A stretch of 64,000 bases of DNA from Sulfuracidifex metallicus DSM 6482 = JCM 9184 (GCA_032834875.1 CP135238.1:2127725-2191724), one strand, 5' to 3'; positions 35,781 to 46,821 are shown, numbered from the stretch's first letter. The notes: generated by a model not told the origin, from the letters alone. Made by a program: numbers and translations.

Positions 35781-37048
35781 GCATTAATCTTTGGAAGGAA
35801 GCCCAACAACTTTTTGCTGGTGGAGTTAATAGCCCAGTTAGGGCTTTAGTAAAACCTTATCCGTTCTATACTTCTAAGGGCGAAGGGCCATTTCTGATTA
35901 CAGAGGACGGTAAAAAAATAGTAGACTATGTCCTAGGATACGGACCTTTGATTTTAGGTCATTCCCCTGAAAAGGTAAGGAATAAAATAATGGAACAGGT
36001 CCAAAAAGGGTGGCTATATGGTACTCCGTCTAGAATAGAAGTTGAACTGGCTAAGAAAATTATATTTCACATTCCATCAGCCCAAAAGATAAGGTTTGTA
36101 AACAGTGGAACTGAGGCAACTATGAACGCAATAAGACTAGTAAGAGGTTTCACTGGTAGGGAGAAAATAATTAAGTTTAACGGAAACTATCATGGTGCCC
36201 ATGACTATGGATTAATAGAAGCTGGAAGTGCAGTATCAGAGTATGGAATAACAATATCAAAAGGCATACCAAAGGACATAGTAAAAACCGTCCTATTATG
36301 CGAATACAATGACCTCACTTGTGTGGAAAAGTATCTCAAGGAGGAGAACGTAGCTGGAGTTATAATGGAACCAGTGATGGGAAATTATGGCGTTATACCG
36401 CCTAAAACTGACTTTATCAAGGGAATTAGAGAACTAACTTCGGCGTTTGGAACATTACTTATTTTCGATGAAGTTATTACCGGTTTCAGACTTGGACTGA
36501 GCGGAGCTCAGGGCATGTTTGGAGTTGTCCCTGATGTTACAACTTTAGGTAAAATAATTGGTGGTGGACTTCCTATAGGAGCTATTGCGGGAAGAAGGGA
36601 AATAATGGATTCAATAACTCCTGCAGGAGAGGTGTTCAATGCGGGTACATTTAATGCTAATCCACTCTCTATGGCTGCTGGATTGGCAACTATTGAAGAG
36701 CTAGAGCATACTAATGCTTACGAAATATCAAATGAAGCCGCTAAAGTGATCTCACAAGAAGTGGATCAAATGATGAAGATCGATCATGTCACACATAGAG
36801 TAGGAAGTATGATGCAGTTCTTTCTGGGAGTCAAGGAAGTAAAAAACGCCACTGAAGCTAAAAAGGCTAATAAATCCCTATACCTCAACCTACACGAACA
36901 ATTGCTGAAAGAAGGAGTATTTATACCGCCAAGTCAGCTGGAGACGATTTTCACATCAGCATCACATAGTCAGAATGTCATTAATTTCACTATAGATAAA
37001 TTTAGAAAAGTATTGAGAGAGATAAAAAATGATAAAGGTAGCAGCTAG
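35777..37048 (+). CDS. hemL: Glutamate-1-semialdehyde 2,1-aminomutase
   Basis: A 423-aa class III PLP enzyme. [19 protein letters not shown] is the HemL-specific N-terminus; [18 protein letters not shown] and [19 protein letters not shown] (PLP lysine) are the cofactor blocks. The TTG start is preceded by GGTGAT. It converts the HemA product to 5-aminolevulinate. Its end overlaps hemC by 20 bases. Confidence 0.97.
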   Translation: MSINLWKEAQQLFAGGVNSPVRALVKPYPFYTSKGEGPFLITEDGKKIVDYVLGYGPLILGHSPEKVRNKIMEQVQKGWLYGTPSRIEVELAKKIIFHIPSAQKIRFVNSGTEATMNAIRLVRGFTGREKIIKFNGNYHGAHDYGLIEAGSAVSEYGITISKGIPKDIVKTVLLCEYNDLTCVEKYLKEENVAGVIMEPVMGNYGVIPPKTDFIKGIRELTSAFGTLLIFDEVITGFRLGLSGAQGMFGVVPDVTTLGKIIGGGLPIGAIAGRREIMDSITPAGEVFNAGTFNANPLSMAAGLATIEELEHTNAYEISNEAAKVISQEVDQMMKIDHVTHRVGSMMQFFLGVKEVKNATEAKKANKSLYLNLHEQLLKEGVFIPPSQLETIFTSASHSQNVINFTIDKFRKVLREIKNDKGSS

Positions 37049-37910
37049 AGGTAGTAAACTTAGTAAAGCACAAGCGGATTTAGTTATAGATTATCTAAAA
37101 AGATTAGGATATGATGTAAGTTTCATTGAAGTTAAAACAAGAGGAGACATTAACTATTCTTCTGAAATAGGTAAAATAGGTAAGGGAATATTCGAAAAAG
37201 AAGTTAACGAGATGGTACTTAAAGGCGAGGCTGACCTTGCAGTTCATAGTATGAAAGATATAGAAACAACCCTGGATGAGAAGCTCGAAGTTATTGCTAC
37301 TTTACCTAGAGGATCTCCCTTTGATATTGTAATTAGCAGAAATAACAAATCCATCTATAGCGCTGATGAAGGCATAGTAGGAAGTAGTAGCGTTAGAAGG
37401 CAAAAGTTTACACATTTCATAAATCCAAATCTGCAGATATCTAGCCTAAGAGGAAATTTAGACACTAGAATATCTAAGTTGTTCAATGGAAGTTACGATT
37501 TCATTATAGTCGCTGAGGCTGGCATAGAAAGGTTAAAACTTAACGTAAAATATGAAAGATTAAATCCAGTTGATCTAACTCCTGCAGCTAATCAAGGGAT
37601 AATAGCAGTTGTTGCCAGAAAGGATAACAAAGAAATTAAGAAAGTGTTAGAAAATTTTAATTCTGAAGATTCTAGAATGGAATCAATAGCTGAAAGGGAG
37701 GTTGGAAATATCTTAGGTGCTGGATGCAATTCTCCACTCGGAGTATTCTTTAGACATATAGATAATAAATTAGAAGGAATAGCTACAATATATACCAATA
37801 AATCTAAATTTACTGCAACAATAGTTGCGGGGGATGATCCTAAAAAGGCCGGTGATGAACTTGCAAGAAGACTCAAAGAGATATCAAAAGAGGAGGGTAA
37901 TTTCCTTTAG
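37029..37910 (+). CDS. hemC: Hydroxymethylbilane synthase
   Basis: A 293-aa porphobilinogen deaminase. The substrate-binding blocks are [28 protein letters not shown] and [14 protein letters not shown], and the dipyrromethane cofactor cysteine is in [13 protein letters not shown]. It polymerises four porphobilinogens. Overlaps both neighbours in the tight hem operon. Confidence 0.96.
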   Translation: MIKVAARGSKLSKAQADLVIDYLKRLGYDVSFIEVKTRGDINYSSEIGKIGKGIFEKEVNEMVLKGEADLAVHSMKDIETTLDEKLEVIATLPRGSPFDIVISRNNKSIYSADEGIVGSSSVRRQKFTHFINPNLQISSLRGNLDTRISKLFNGSYDFIIVAEAGIERLKLNVKYERLNPVDLTPAANQGIIAVVARKDNKEIKKVLENFNSEDSRMESIAEREVGNILGAGCNSPLGVFFRHIDNKLEGIATIYTNKSKFTATIVAGDDPKKAGDELARRLKEISKEEGNFL

Positions 37911-38550
37911 ACCTGAGGGAAAATCGCTCGGAGAAGTTGAAGGATTTCATATTATCAACATACCTATAGAGAGAACGTTGTGCGTAAATGTTGGACCTAT
38001 AGACGTAAAACAATTCGAAGCTATTGTGTTTATGAGCGAAAAATCAGTAGAGTGTTTCACTGTGAATAGTATGCCGGAAAAAGTATATGCTATAGGTTCG
38101 GAGACAGCCCTTTTATTAAAGGCTAAGGGAATTATTCCGATAGTACCAGAAACATATGATAGTAAATCGCTTGCCGATAGAATATTAAAGGACGGTATAA
38201 CTTCTTTGTTGGTAATAAGAAGTAACAAGGGAAACAGTTACCTAAGGGACAAACTGCAAGGTGAAATAAAATACAAAGAGGTTAACTCATATATAATCGA
38301 AAATGATGAGAAAGGCGTAGAAAAAGCAAAAGAATACCTAGAGAGCTGTTGGGCAGACTACATAGTATTCACCAGCAGCGAAACAGCCAAAGTTCTTTCA
38401 AAATATCTTTCAGATAGATGCAACTATATAGTGATTAGCATAGGTCCATTCACTACGGAGGCAATAGAAAGGAAAAAAGAGGTAAAAATAATTGAGAGTA
38501 AAGAACATAGTATAGGTGGGATAAGAAAACTTCTTCAAGACCTGAGGTAA
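37861..38550 (+). CDS. hemD: Uroporphyrinogen-III synthase
   Basis: About 229 aa; a fast-evolving family recognised by the N-terminal [12 protein letters not shown], the central IVFMSEKSVECF and ADYIVFTSSETAKVL and by its place after hemC. The start is ambiguous: homology begins near 37897, where the codons are GTA-ATT after a GGAGG, with TTG at 37861 (behind GGTGAT) and ATG at 37855 or 37834 as upstream options inside hemC. It closes and inverts ring D of hydroxymethylbilane. Confidence 0.88.
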   Translation: MQEDSKRYQKRRVISFRPEGKSLGEVEGFHIINIPIERTLCVNVGPIDVKQFEAIVFMSEKSVECFTVNSMPEKVYAIGSETALLLKAKGIIPIVPETYDSKSLADRILKDGITSLLVIRSNKGNSYLRDKLQGEIKYKEVNSYIIENDEKGVEKAKEYLESCWADYIVFTSSETAKVLSKYLSDRCNYIVISIGPFTTEAIERKKEVKIIESKEHSIGGIRKLLQDLR

Positions 38551-38556
38551 ATGAAA

Positions 38557-38817
38557 ATGAGCGAAATAGTAAAAGATTTAACAGAAAAAACTTTATCAAA
38601 GGTCGGCTATAACTCAATAAAAGATTTAGATATAAAATATTATCAGGAATTCAAAGATAGATACGACGTTTTTGGACAATTTAAAAACGAAAGAGGATAT
38701 TTCGAGTTTGCAATAAGCTTTGATAAAAAAGGAAATATAAAGAGATCCCATGTAAACATGATATCTCCTACAAGTATCAGAGAGGATATTGAGAAAAGGG
38801 TTTATGATAAGGAGTAG
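38557..38817 (+). CDS. Small protein of the tetrapyrrole operon, unknown
   Basis: About 86 aa. It starts at ATG 38557 with GAGGTAA upstream (another ATG lies two codons earlier). It is soluble and highly charged, with an alternating beta pattern (YDVFGQFKNERGYFEFAISF, then DKKGNIKRSHVNM) that suggests a small antiparallel sheet. No cysteines. Conserved position directly after hemD points to tetrapyrrole metabolism, but I recognise no family. Confidence 0.7.
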   Translation: MSEIVKDLTEKTLSKVGYNSIKDLDIKYYQEFKDRYDVFGQFKNERGYFEFAISFDKKGNIKRSHVNMISPTSIREDIEKRVYDKE

Positions 38818-38828
38818 GTGCACCCTTT

Positions 38829-40442
38829 TTGGGGAAAGTTTTACTAGTAGTCTTGGATGGAGCTTCTTTTCATCTACTTAAAGAATTCAAAGACGATCTT
38901 AGGTCTTTCTCGACCATAATAAAGGAGGGAATATGGGGGAATTTGAAAAGCGTGTTTCCGTCAATAACTCCAGTAGCTTTAGCTGCTCTATTTTCAGGAA
39001 AAGAGCCAGAACATAATGGTATAACTGGACCTAAAATTTTCATTAAGAACAAACCTCTATATAAGCCACTTTCGGCGTTTTCCAGCACTTCCTTAATAGA
39101 TGAACCGATTTGGGTATACTTGTCTAAAAAAGGATACAAAACTATCGTTCTTTCATCTCCACAATCATTACCTGACAAATGGAAGATGAACAATCTGATT
39201 CTCTTCGATCCATACAAGTCTAAAATGAAAGGTTGTGATCAAGGATTTTTAATAAAAGATGGCGATAATATGATAATGGAGAAAAATTGGAAATTAAGCA
39301 TCGGAGACAACAAAGGAATTCTAAGATACCCCGGAGAAGAGGGAGAGGAGGAGATTATACTTCAGAAGTATGTTTGGAGTGACCCTATAAAAATAAAAAC
39401 AGTTTGCAAAAGGAAGGAGCTTATCGGAGTAACCAAGGCTTTACTTAAGGAAAACTACGTGTATGTTTTGCCTCCAGGATTTAAAAACGAAGAATGGTCA
39501 AACGATAAGAACATAGAAGAAGACGTATGGAATAATGTATCGTTGAAAAACGGCATGATTCTAGATGGGGATTATCACGGTCTATCTAACGGATTGATTA
39601 ATCTCAAGGAATACATGGAAACCGTAAATTTCGCCTTCTCGTTCTTTTCTAATTATTCTCTGTATATCCTTAAAAAATATGAATGGGATTTCGCGATAAC
39701 ATACTTACCGCTCATTGATAATCTACAACACTTACTTTATGGCATAGATAACGAGGAAGCCAAAGAGAGCGTTAAGAAAGGATATAGCCTTAGTGACGAC
39801 TTCATAAGCTATCATATGAATTTAGGTGATAATATCGTAATTTGCTCTGATCATGGAATATCTAAGGTTCAGAAAAGAGTTTACATAAACAAGTTATTAG
39901 AGAAAATTAACTTATTAAAATTAAATGAAGATAGAATTGACTGGAAACATACTAAGGCTTTCTATGGTGGAGGAGGAATAATTAGAGTTAATCTAATGAA
40001 CAGGGAGAGATACGGTATAGTCAATAAGAAGGAATTTCCAAAGCTTATTAGGTACATAATGAGGAATCTGGAAATGCTGGAAGACCCAGAGAATCATGTA
40101 AGAATTTTCACATCAATATATGCAAATGAGATGCCTGCAGATGATAGAAAAGGAGACATAGCAATAATGGGAGTTTCTAAGGGTTATTCGTTGTCTTCTG
40201 TGATAGGAAATACGGATATAATAGAAAGCGTGATTCCTTATAGAACCTCTACTGCAGATCATGGCTATTACAAAGCTGAAGATATGGAAGGTATAATCTT
40301 AATGCAAGGGAAAAATTTTAGAAAAGGGCAATCAATAAACTGTAGGATAATCGACGTTGCGCCCACAATTTCAAAGATCTTTAACGTAGATATGAGGGTA
40401 GATGGAAGAGTATTAACTGAAGCTTTAATTCAGGGCATATAG
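38829..40442 (+). CDS. Alkaline phosphatase superfamily phosphodiesterase
   Basis: A 537-aa type I phosphodiesterase/nucleotide pyrophosphatase-like protein. LLVVLDGASFHLL (Asp ligand at the N-terminus), SVFPSITPVALAALFSGKEP (nucleophile Thr/Ser), YLPLIDNLQHLLYG and VICSDHGISKV (metal ligands), and RTSTADHGYYK complete the two-zinc site. No signal peptide or membrane helix, so probably cytoplasmic. TTG start with GGTG upstream. It ends the hem transcript and overlaps the convergent MBL gene by 13 bases; the substrate is unknown. Confidence 0.88.
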   Translation: MGKVLLVVLDGASFHLLKEFKDDLRSFSTIIKEGIWGNLKSVFPSITPVALAALFSGKEPEHNGITGPKIFIKNKPLYKPLSAFSSTSLIDEPIWVYLSKKGYKTIVLSSPQSLPDKWKMNNLILFDPYKSKMKGCDQGFLIKDGDNMIMEKNWKLSIGDNKGILRYPGEEGEEEIILQKYVWSDPIKIKTVCKRKELIGVTKALLKENYVYVLPPGFKNEEWSNDKNIEEDVWNNVSLKNGMILDGDYHGLSNGLINLKEYMETVNFAFSFFSNYSLYILKKYEWDFAITYLPLIDNLQHLLYGIDNEEAKESVKKGYSLSDDFISYHMNLGDNIVICSDHGISKVQKRVYINKLLEKINLLKLNEDRIDWKHTKAFYGGGGIIRVNLMNRERYGIVNKKEFPKLIRYIMRNLEMLEDPENHVRIFTSIYANEMPADDRKGDIAIMGVSKGYSLSSVIGNTDIIESVIPYRTSTADHGYYKAEDMEGIILMQGKNFRKGQSINCRIIDVAPTISKIFNVDMRVDGRVLTEALIQGI

Positions 40443-41437
40443 ATTGCCTTCCTGCCTAATCTAGATCTTATAGCTTTAGCTAACTCCATTGCGTGACCTT
40501 TCCTTCCGCCGTCAACGATTATCATAGACGCGGGAGAGTTGTCTACATAATAGAGTAGGTCATCGAAGTCCGCATGATCGCTAAAGGATACCACGTAACT
40601 GTTATTATCTACCTTTCTAACTGCTGATCCGAACTCCCATCCAGAGAGAACGAAGTTGGTTCCGTTTTCTGTCCTCTTCTTAAAATCATTGTAATGCCTA
40701 AATTCTACATACCATCCGCTCTTTACTGCCTCTTTACCTTCACTAGACGAAATGTCAAATACGCCCTCTATGTTATAACCGTACTTCTTAGCTATTTCAG
40801 TTATTTTAGTGAACTTTCCTTCGGTTATAAATGGTGCTATAATTCCCATTTCTCGTAGAAGAAGCATAGCTTCCTGTGCCTTTCCATGGTAGCTGTAGAC
40901 TATAACAGGACCTCTGGTAAGCGCGTCGTTTACATAACCGTAAAACAGATCATCAACGTCAGCCTTGAATGTTCTTCTAAATTTTTCGCTTCCATAAGTA
41001 GACTCTATTATAAGGATATCCGACTTTAGGACAGGAGTACCTTTAACTGGATTCTTGAAATCACCTGTATAGCCTATTGTGACGCCGTCCTTACCCTTCA
41101 CCAAAACTTGACATGAACCGAAGACATGCTCGGCGCGTTCCAAAGTTAGAACTTCATCTTCAAAGTGAGTTGATATACTATAATTTAGACTGAAACTTTT
41201 CCTAGGGGGTATATTATAATCCAGATTAAGCACTTCTAACGTTGCTGGAGTAGCTATAATTCCTATACTCTTCTTAATGCTCTTTGACAGCTCTGTTATA
41301 TGATCTGCGTGAAAGTGAGAAACTATTCTAAAGGGTTTTTCATCAAATCCGTCCGCTACTAGATTCTCACCTAAAATGATAGCACCATTCTTTAATATCC
41401 TTGGTAACACGGTAGAATAATGGACAATAAGTATCAT
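40430..41437 (-). CDS. Metallo-beta-lactamase fold exonuclease-like protein
   Basis: A 335-aa MBL-fold protein with IVSHFHADHITELS (metal motif H-x-H-x-D-H, near 37-50), AEHVFGSCQVLV, GYTGDF and SFSDHADFDDL, as in the ligase-associated exonuclease / mRNA 3'-end-processing (COG1236-like) group; a reduced beta-CASP part sits between. The DNA ligase gene lies directly upstream on the same strand, which supports a nuclease role in DNA repair rather than RNA processing. Activity is inferred from the family. Confidence 0.82.
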   Translation of the reverse strand: MILIVHYSTVLPRILKNGAIILGENLVADGFDEKPFRIVSHFHADHITELSKSIKKSIGIIATPATLEVLNLDYNIPPRKSFSLNYSISTHFEDEVLTLERAEHVFGSCQVLVKGKDGVTIGYTGDFKNPVKGTPVLKSDILIIESTYGSEKFRRTFKADVDDLFYGYVNDALTRGPVIVYSYHGKAQEAMLLLREMGIIAPFITEGKFTKITEIAKKYGYNIEGVFDISSSEGKEAVKSGWYVEFRHYNDFKKRTENGTNFVLSGWEFGSAVRKVDNNSYVVSFSDHADFDDLLYYVDNSPASMIIVDGGRKGHAMELAKAIRSRLGRKAIYMP

Positions 41438-41551
41438 AAATGTTTCTAGGCTAAAACCAAAGAAACATTATAAACGTATCTAAATAACACGTATAAAAAG
41501 TATCACTCTTTTGATAATAAAAAGCAATTTTTTCTGCATTCGTACCACAAG

Positions 41552-43327
41552 CTAAGAGACTTGAACTTTCTTTAGCTGAGCCTTATACATTTCCATTATT
41601 TCAGAGGGAGTAGTAGCATCTTCTGGAGATTTATCATCACGCCATCTTATGAATCTTGGAAATCTAATTGAAAGTCCAGCATCTTCTTGAAACTGTCCAA
41701 AACAGCATAAGTGAAGAGGGGATAGCGTTATCTCAGCTCCTATTATTTCAACAACATAAATCGGCTCCACCCAAACGTCGGCTTCCAACTTAGAATTAAC
41801 CCTAGGATGTTTTGAATTTCTCTTTATATCTAGAAGTTTTTTCTGTATATTATCTAATTCTTCGTCTGTGAAGCCAGAGGCCACCTTACATACGCTGTCG
41901 AAGGTGTCAGTTGTCGGATTATAAGATGCTAACAGAAGAGAACTCAGTTTACCTCCGCGTTTTCCTTTGCCGTAAAAACCGCCAACAATAACTAGATCTA
42001 CCGTATCAGCCATTTCGCTTTGATAGTCCTTCTTGAACTTTATCCATAACCACCCTCTTGCTCCTGCCTGATATATGCTAGATTGTGAGATTGACTTGAG
42101 CATCAATCCTTCTGCGCCGTCGCTAATAGCCTGAAGGAAGAATTTTTTGACTTCATTCACGTCACTTGTAATTATGTACTTAGCTATCTTTACCTCAGAA
42201 TTTGGCTTCACCGAAGACTCAAGAAGCTTTCTGCGCTCAAGTAATGGCTTATTGGTAAAATCTTCCTGATTAGCAAACATTAAATCAAACAGAAATAAAT
42301 TTACTGGATAGTCCTTAATTCCTGACTCTATGTTATTCTTCCTTTTCCTATGCATTAAATCCTGAAAAGGTCTGAGTTCTCCGGTATTACTATCCACTGC
42401 AACTATTTCTCCTTCAACTATGGCCTCGTCCAAACTAAGGTTTTGTTTAACCATCTCCGCTACGTCAGGATACTGAGACGTTATATTCTCCATTCTTCTA
42501 GAGAAGATCTCTATTGTATCTTTATTTTTATGAATTTGTGCTCTCTCTCCATCATATTTGTAATCTGCCATCGCACTCCCGCCCAATTTATTCAAAATTT
42601 CAACTGGATCCTGAAGCCTTTCACCTAACATTGGTCTAATTGGTATTCCTACCTTAGGTTTAATTTGTTTTAATTCCTCCTCACCTTTTAATATAACAAG
42701 CTTGCCAATAGAACCTAAGTCAGCTCTAAGATTGTATGCACGTTCAATTACATTTGGACTTATCCCAAAAGCTTGACCCAAAGCATCAATTATAGTAGAA
42801 TCGCCTATTCCTACTCTTAGCCTTCCTTCCACAAATCTTATGATAAATTTAGCCTCTAGAGGAGATGCTTTTTGTAAAAGACCTGCTAGAAGACCAATTT
42901 TAAGTTCACGGCTTTTTTCTCCTGATTGTGTAGCTATCTTAAAGAGATTTTCATAAACAGTGTCGACGCTGAGATCAGTTTCGGCATTTACTCCTAAAAA
43001 TGATAAAATGTTCGAGTTACTTCCCTTACTTTTGAGATCAAATACAACTTGACCTAAATCCCCGCTTTTTTTACCTAATTCTTCAATGTCTTTTTCGGGA
43101 ACTCCTGTTGCTATGCTACAAGCTTTAACTAAAAATTTCTCTCCTATACCCAACTCAGGAATCCCAGCGAAATCAGGACCAAGTTTACCTTGTACTAAGT
43201 AAATTACCTTGTCTATACTTGATTGGTCTGAGTTTTTGAGGAGTTCAGAAAGAAGGTTAGTTAGTTGTATCCTAGAAGAAATTTTCTCCAGCTTATCGAA
43301 GTATTCAGCTATTAGCTTAAAGTCCAT
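41552..43327 (-). CDS. lig: ATP-dependent DNA ligase
   Basis: About 591 aa. The adenylated lysine is in [14 protein letters not shown], with later motifs [17 protein letters not shown] and [12 protein letters not shown]; the N-terminal DNA-binding domain includes [17 protein letters not shown]. It seals nicks, working with FEN1 and PCNA in Okazaki-fragment maturation. I chose ATG at 43327 because GTGAT lies just upstream and the family starts M-[ED]-F-K; an in-frame GTG at 43336 is part of that site. Confidence 0.97.
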   Translation of the reverse strand: MDFKLIAEYFDKLEKISSRIQLTNLLSELLKNSDQSSIDKVIYLVQGKLGPDFAGIPELGIGEKFLVKACSIATGVPEKDIEELGKKSGDLGQVVFDLKSKGSNSNILSFLGVNAETDLSVDTVYENLFKIATQSGEKSRELKIGLLAGLLQKASPLEAKFIIRFVEGRLRVGIGDSTIIDALGQAFGISPNVIERAYNLRADLGSIGKLVILKGEEELKQIKPKVGIPIRPMLGERLQDPVEILNKLGGSAMADYKYDGERAQIHKNKDTIEIFSRRMENITSQYPDVAEMVKQNLSLDEAIVEGEIVAVDSNTGELRPFQDLMHRKRKNNIESGIKDYPVNLFLFDLMFANQEDFTNKPLLERRKLLESSVKPNSEVKIAKYIITSDVNEVKKFFLQAISDGAEGLMLKSISQSSIYQAGARGWLWIKFKKDYQSEMADTVDLVIVGGFYGKGKRGGKLSSLLLASYNPTTDTFDSVCKVASGFTDEELDNIQKKLLDIKRNSKHPRVNSKLEADVWVEPIYVVEIIGAEITLSPLHLCCFGQFQEDAGLSIRFPRFIRWRDDKSPEDATTPSEIMEMYKAQLKKVQVS

Positions 43328-43455
43328 ATATATCACTTAACTTTTAGATTACTTATAACATGATGAGAAAAGTTAATCGGAAGAAATGAAGAATCAGAGT
43401 TACTCTGAAATACCGTTCCTCTTTTAAGTCATAAAAAAATAAGTAAGACATCTAA

Positions 43456-43974
43456 ATGATACTTGGCGATCGTGACCTAAAATACTATCTGGAAAAGAAG
43501 TGGATCGAGATAGACCCGTTAAGCCAGGACACAATTCGTGAAAATGGAGTCGATCTACGTGTAGGGGACGAGATAGCGAGATTTAAGCCTACGGACAAGG
43601 TTTTTACGTCTTCTTCTAATTTGTCAGATTTCTTCCAACTTGAAAAAGGAGAATCGTTTATCATAAAACCCAATGAACATGTACTTCTGGTAACTAAGGA
43701 GCATGTTAAGTTACCAAGTGATGTTATGGCTTTCGTGAACTTGAGGTCTTCCTTTGCGAGGCTAGGGCTTTTCATCCCTCCCACTATCGTAGATGCTGGG
43801 TTTCAGGGACAGCTAACGATTGAGGTAATTGGATCTTCTTTCCCCGTCGAGATGAAAAAAGATACACGCTTCCTGCACCTTATTTTCGCCAAGACATTAA
43901 CTCCAGTTGAGAGGCCGTATTCAGGGAAATACCAAACACAGAGAGGAGTAACTCTGCCTAAGTTTTCCCAGTAA
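43456..43974 (+). CDS. dcd: dCTP deaminase
   Basis: A 172-aa member of the trimeric dUTPase fold. Blocks: [52 protein letters not shown] and [12 protein letters not shown] with the catalytic Glu; the C-terminal [10 protein letters not shown] closes over the active site. It converts dCTP to dUTP for thymidylate synthesis. Convergent with the RHH protein (17-base overlap). Confidence 0.95.
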   Translation: MILGDRDLKYYLEKKWIEIDPLSQDTIRENGVDLRVGDEIARFKPTDKVFTSSSNLSDFFQLEKGESFIIKPNEHVLLVTKEHVKLPSDVMAFVNLRSSFARLGLFIPPTIVDAGFQGQLTIEVIGSSFPVEMKKDTRFLHLIFAKTLTPVERPYSGKYQTQRGVTLPKFSQ

Positions 43975-44608
43975 CTACTATCCACGAGTTTTTCTCGTTA
44001 TCGTAATAGATTAAACCCACTCCTACTAGAGTTTTGAAAAGCTTTCTTTCTGGTTCTTGAAGCTGTGATGCAGCTTCCTCTACGTCTTTGGACTTTATAC
44101 TACTGGTATGTCTAATGAACATGTCAAAGAACTCATTTTCTATTGCTATCCTACCTTTGGTGGTAGATATTATGCGAGCTATTCCAGTGGATCTCAGCTT
44201 ATTAATTATAGCGGAAGGATCTCTAGCCTTCATCTCGTTCTCATAAAGGACCTTTCTCTCCTTAAGTATATCCACTATTGTCTTTTTCTTTGTCTGCTCT
44301 TCTTCATCCTTTTTCTTCTCTGTTGTTCCTTCGATAGACGGCTTCTTAACTAACTCCTCCATCTCATCTATTCTCTCTATAGCATCTGCTAGCCTTCTTT
44401 TTAGATCATCTATTTGTTGAGTAAACGGATTTATCATGTCTTGGACTTTTCTTTCTATTTTTTGATAAGACTGCAAATTATCTTGAACCGAATCCGAAAG
44501 CAAGATATGTCTTATATAATCAGAAATGAGAACAAAACCTTCTTTCCTAGCATCCTCCTCCAGCTTTCTATACTCGTCGTCACTAAGTTTCAAAATAATC
44601 GTCTTCAT
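43958..44608 (-). CDS. Ribbon-helix-helix protein with coiled coil and winged-helix end
   Basis: About 216 aa from ATG 44608. The first 45 residues ([20 protein letters not shown], then [10 protein letters not shown]) are a CopG-like ribbon-helix-helix DNA-binding domain. A coiled coil spans about 60-85, and a lysine/glutamate-rich linker ([13 protein letters not shown]) leads to a C-terminal domain (about 120-215) that resembles a winged helix. It looks like a chromatin or transcription factor with two DNA-binding ends; no partner is known. Confidence 0.78.
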   Translation of the reverse strand: MKTIILKLSDDEYRKLEEDARKEGFVLISDYIRHILLSDSVQDNLQSYQKIERKVQDMINPFTQQIDDLKRRLADAIERIDEMEELVKKPSIEGTTEKKKDEEEQTKKKTIVDILKERKVLYENEMKARDPSAIINKLRSTGIARIISTTKGRIAIENEFFDMFIRHTSSIKSKDVEEAASQLQEPERKLFKTLVGVGLIYYDNEKNSWIVVTGKT

Positions 44609-44669
44609 ATCCTCAACTATAAAATGAAATGATAAAAAAGCATGGCTTTTAACCAATTAGATAGAAAAG

Positions 44670-45371
44670 TTATGCCTTTTGTTTCTCCTCTAAAGAATTG
44701 ATAAAATTCTCCTCTGTGGGCACACCAATAAATTCTACGCTTTCGTTTACAGCTACAGTAGGCACTGACATAACTTGGTATTTCTCTGCAATGTCTTGGT
44801 TCTCATAAGACTCGACAACATCCGATATTATATTGCATTTCTCCTGTTTACATGCTTCATATGCTACCATGTGAGCTATAAGGGCAGCATAAGGACAGTA
44901 GGGACATGAGGGGGTAACTAGAGTTTCAACTTTCACTTTTCCGTTTATTTTCTTCTTTATTGCCTCAACTGTCTCCTGGCTTAAACCGCTCTCCCCTTGC
45001 GAGATTCTTACAAGAGTCTCTACAAGTGCTCTGATCTCCTCTCCTAGAGGAGCACCAGTCCACCTTATCTTTCCTTTGCACAAAGCTACAGTAGGAACTC
45101 TCTCAACTTCATATTCTGAGAATAGAGACTTCGCATTTTCGTCCTGCCTATCAGCTACATGAACGTTTAATTTTGACTCACCTTGTTCGTTCTTAGGGCA
45201 GGCGTCTGCCACAAAATTCATGAACTTTACAGTTAAGTCACAATATTGACAGTTTTCATCTTTAGAATCTATAAAGACATATACATCAACGTTATTCTTC
45301 ATGTCCTTAAGTGCGTCTTGGAGAGCATTCTTTACATCATCGTTAAATAATTCTGCATATTCTTGTTCCAT
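44670..45371 (-). CDS. pdo: Protein disulfide oxidoreductase (glutaredoxin-like PDO)
   Basis: A 233-aa protein of two fused thioredoxin folds, each with an active-site CxxC: CQYC (near residue 40) in the N-unit and SCPYCPY (near 155) in the C-unit; cis-proline turns ERVPTVAL and MSVPTVAV follow each. In hyperthermophiles PDO forms and reshuffles the intracellular disulfides used to stabilise proteins. Full length; single gene. Confidence 0.95.
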   Translation of the reverse strand: MEQEYAELFNDDVKNALQDALKDMKNNVDVYVFIDSKDENCQYCDLTVKFMNFVADACPKNEQGESKLNVHVADRQDENAKSLFSEYEVERVPTVALCKGKIRWTGAPLGEEIRALVETLVRISQGESGLSQETVEAIKKKINGKVKVETLVTPSCPYCPYAALIAHMVAYEACKQEKCNIISDVVESYENQDIAEKYQVMSVPTVAVNESVEFIGVPTEENFINSLEEKQKA

Positions 45372-45444
45372 TTTAACACCGTGTAGATTATTCTTGCTAA
45401 CCTAAGCTTAAAAATTATTCCTACTTAACCTATACTCACTTTCT

Positions 45445-46092
45445 TTAATTATTGATAAAATTATTAAGATTTACCTGTTCAACTTCACCATTAGGCGACT
45501 TCTCTTTAAAGATTCTACCAGAGAACCTCTTAATTACTACAGAATCGTCTAACCAACAGTCTGGCTCCAGTGAAGCTTTAATGCACGTTTCAGCTAAAAA
45601 TGTCTCAGCGTCCCAATTATACTCAACTGGAACTTGTGGCAATAGCAAGCCTGAGAATGTGATACCTTTTTGCACAATAAGCCCATCAACCCCAATCTTT
45701 ATCTGCTTAGGCAATTCAGATCTTTCGCAGTTTATCTTAACCGGTTTAGTAAGAACAGTTACCTCTATAATTAGATCATCTACCTCCTCCTTGGAAACTG
45801 GCGGAAATCTTGGATCAGAAAAAGCTGCACTCTCGGCTGCCCTCATGACTATATCCTTTAATGATGCAATAGCCTCAACGTAGCCTATGCAGCCTCTAAG
45901 AGACTTATATATATCGTTCTTTTCTAACGTAACAAATGCCATTCCTTTCCTTTCTAAAATGGGACTAGTCTGAATTTGTTTTCCAGGTAGACCTAGACTC
46001 CTTCTTATGGCATATCTTGCTAATTTAATTAACTGCTCGCCAACTTCAGGAGTTAGATCTTCCAATGAAATTAGATTTTCTTCCATCTTCAT
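45445..46092 (-). CDS. AMMECR1 domain protein
   Basis: A 215-aa AMMECR1-family protein: [20 protein letters not shown] (the family LRGCIG core, near 58-77), [18 protein letters not shown] and [19 protein letters not shown] are all recognisable. The function is unknown in archaea. It overlaps the preceding Mut7-C gene by 47 bases, so the two are translationally linked; ATG at 46086 is an alternative start. Confidence 0.93.
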   Translation of the reverse strand: MKMEENLISLEDLTPEVGEQLIKLARYAIRRSLGLPGKQIQTSPILERKGMAFVTLEKNDIYKSLRGCIGYVEAIASLKDIVMRAAESAAFSDPRFPPVSKEEVDDLIIEVTVLTKPVKINCERSELPKQIKIGVDGLIVQKGITFSGLLLPQVPVEYNWDAETFLAETCIKASLEPDCWLDDSVVIKRFSGRIFKEKSPNGEVEQVNLNNFINN

Positions 46093-46528
46093 TAATACTA
46101 ACCTTTGTCCTAGCCCTAATAATAATTTCCTGCATAGTTATCCAATGGGTTCCCTTCCAATATTCCTTAGAACAATGACTACATTTCCATCTATCCTTTC
46201 CTATTTGTTCGAGAACGGAATTACATTCAGGACATCTAGTAGCCCCTAGATCTAATGAAAGATCTATTTTCCAATTATTAGCTAATTTTACAAGTGTTTC
46301 CTCTATATTAAGTCCAGGCTCTATAAGTTCACAAGGTAGTCCTTTCTTTTTAGCTCTAATACAAAGACCTCTATCCCTAGTTACTATTATTCTGCTATTT
46401 TCTTGAGAAATTTTTAATATCTTCCAATCCTCTATATCGTTCTTATAGTAGGTATCATAACCAAGTATCCTAAGCCATCTTGCAAGCCTCCCCAGCATGG
46501 CGTCTACAATGAACTTCTGTCTCTGCAT
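46046..46528 (-). CDS. Mut7-C RNase domain protein with zinc ribbon
   Basis: A 160-aa protein of the DUF82/Mut7-C family, PIN-like: [20 protein letters not shown] (residues 6-25) and [18 protein letters not shown] (46-63) carry the conserved acidic residues, and a C-terminal zinc ribbon [10 protein letters not shown] ... [10 protein letters not shown] follows. The family is related to RNases, but archaeal members are uncharacterised. Overlaps AMMECR1 downstream. Confidence 0.9.
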   Translation of the reverse strand: MQRQKFIVDAMLGRLARWLRILGYDTYYKNDIEDWKILKISQENSRIIVTRDRGLCIRAKKKGLPCELIEPGLNIEETLVKLANNWKIDLSLDLGATRCPECNSVLEQIGKDRWKCSHCSKEYWKGTHWITMQEIIIRARTKVSINEDGRKSNFIGRSNS

Positions 46529-46541
46529 CGTTACCCTATAG

Positions 46542-46799
46542 CTAACTATGTATTACATTATAAATTATTACTACCGTTAAGAACCATGTGAAAATAAACG
46601 TAAGACCCCCTTTACCTATCAGCTCCCATTTGGAATTCACTTTAAAAATATTTCTAGAAATAATCACAGATATTATATAAGTAAATATCAAAGAGAATAA
46701 AATAATAAAATAAGTTGGATAGATAAGCGTTATAAAACCAGATAATATACCTAAAATTCCACGTGAAAGCAAGATTTTATCCGAAGTATTCACAGACAT
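46542..46799 (-). CDS. Small membrane protein
   Basis: 85 aa with three hydrophobic segments (about 12-30, 32-50 and 64-83). Otherwise featureless, with a single basic loop. It lies just upstream of the Mut7-C gene on the same strand and divergent from the NFACT gene, 22 bases away. Family unknown. Confidence 0.6.
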   Translation of the reverse strand: MSVNTSDKILLSRGILGILSGFITLIYPTYFIILFSLIFTYIISVIISRNIFKVNSKWELIGKGGLTFIFTWFLTVVIIYNVIHS

Positions 46800-46821
46800 A
46801 GATTCGTAAAAGGTGTTTTAA

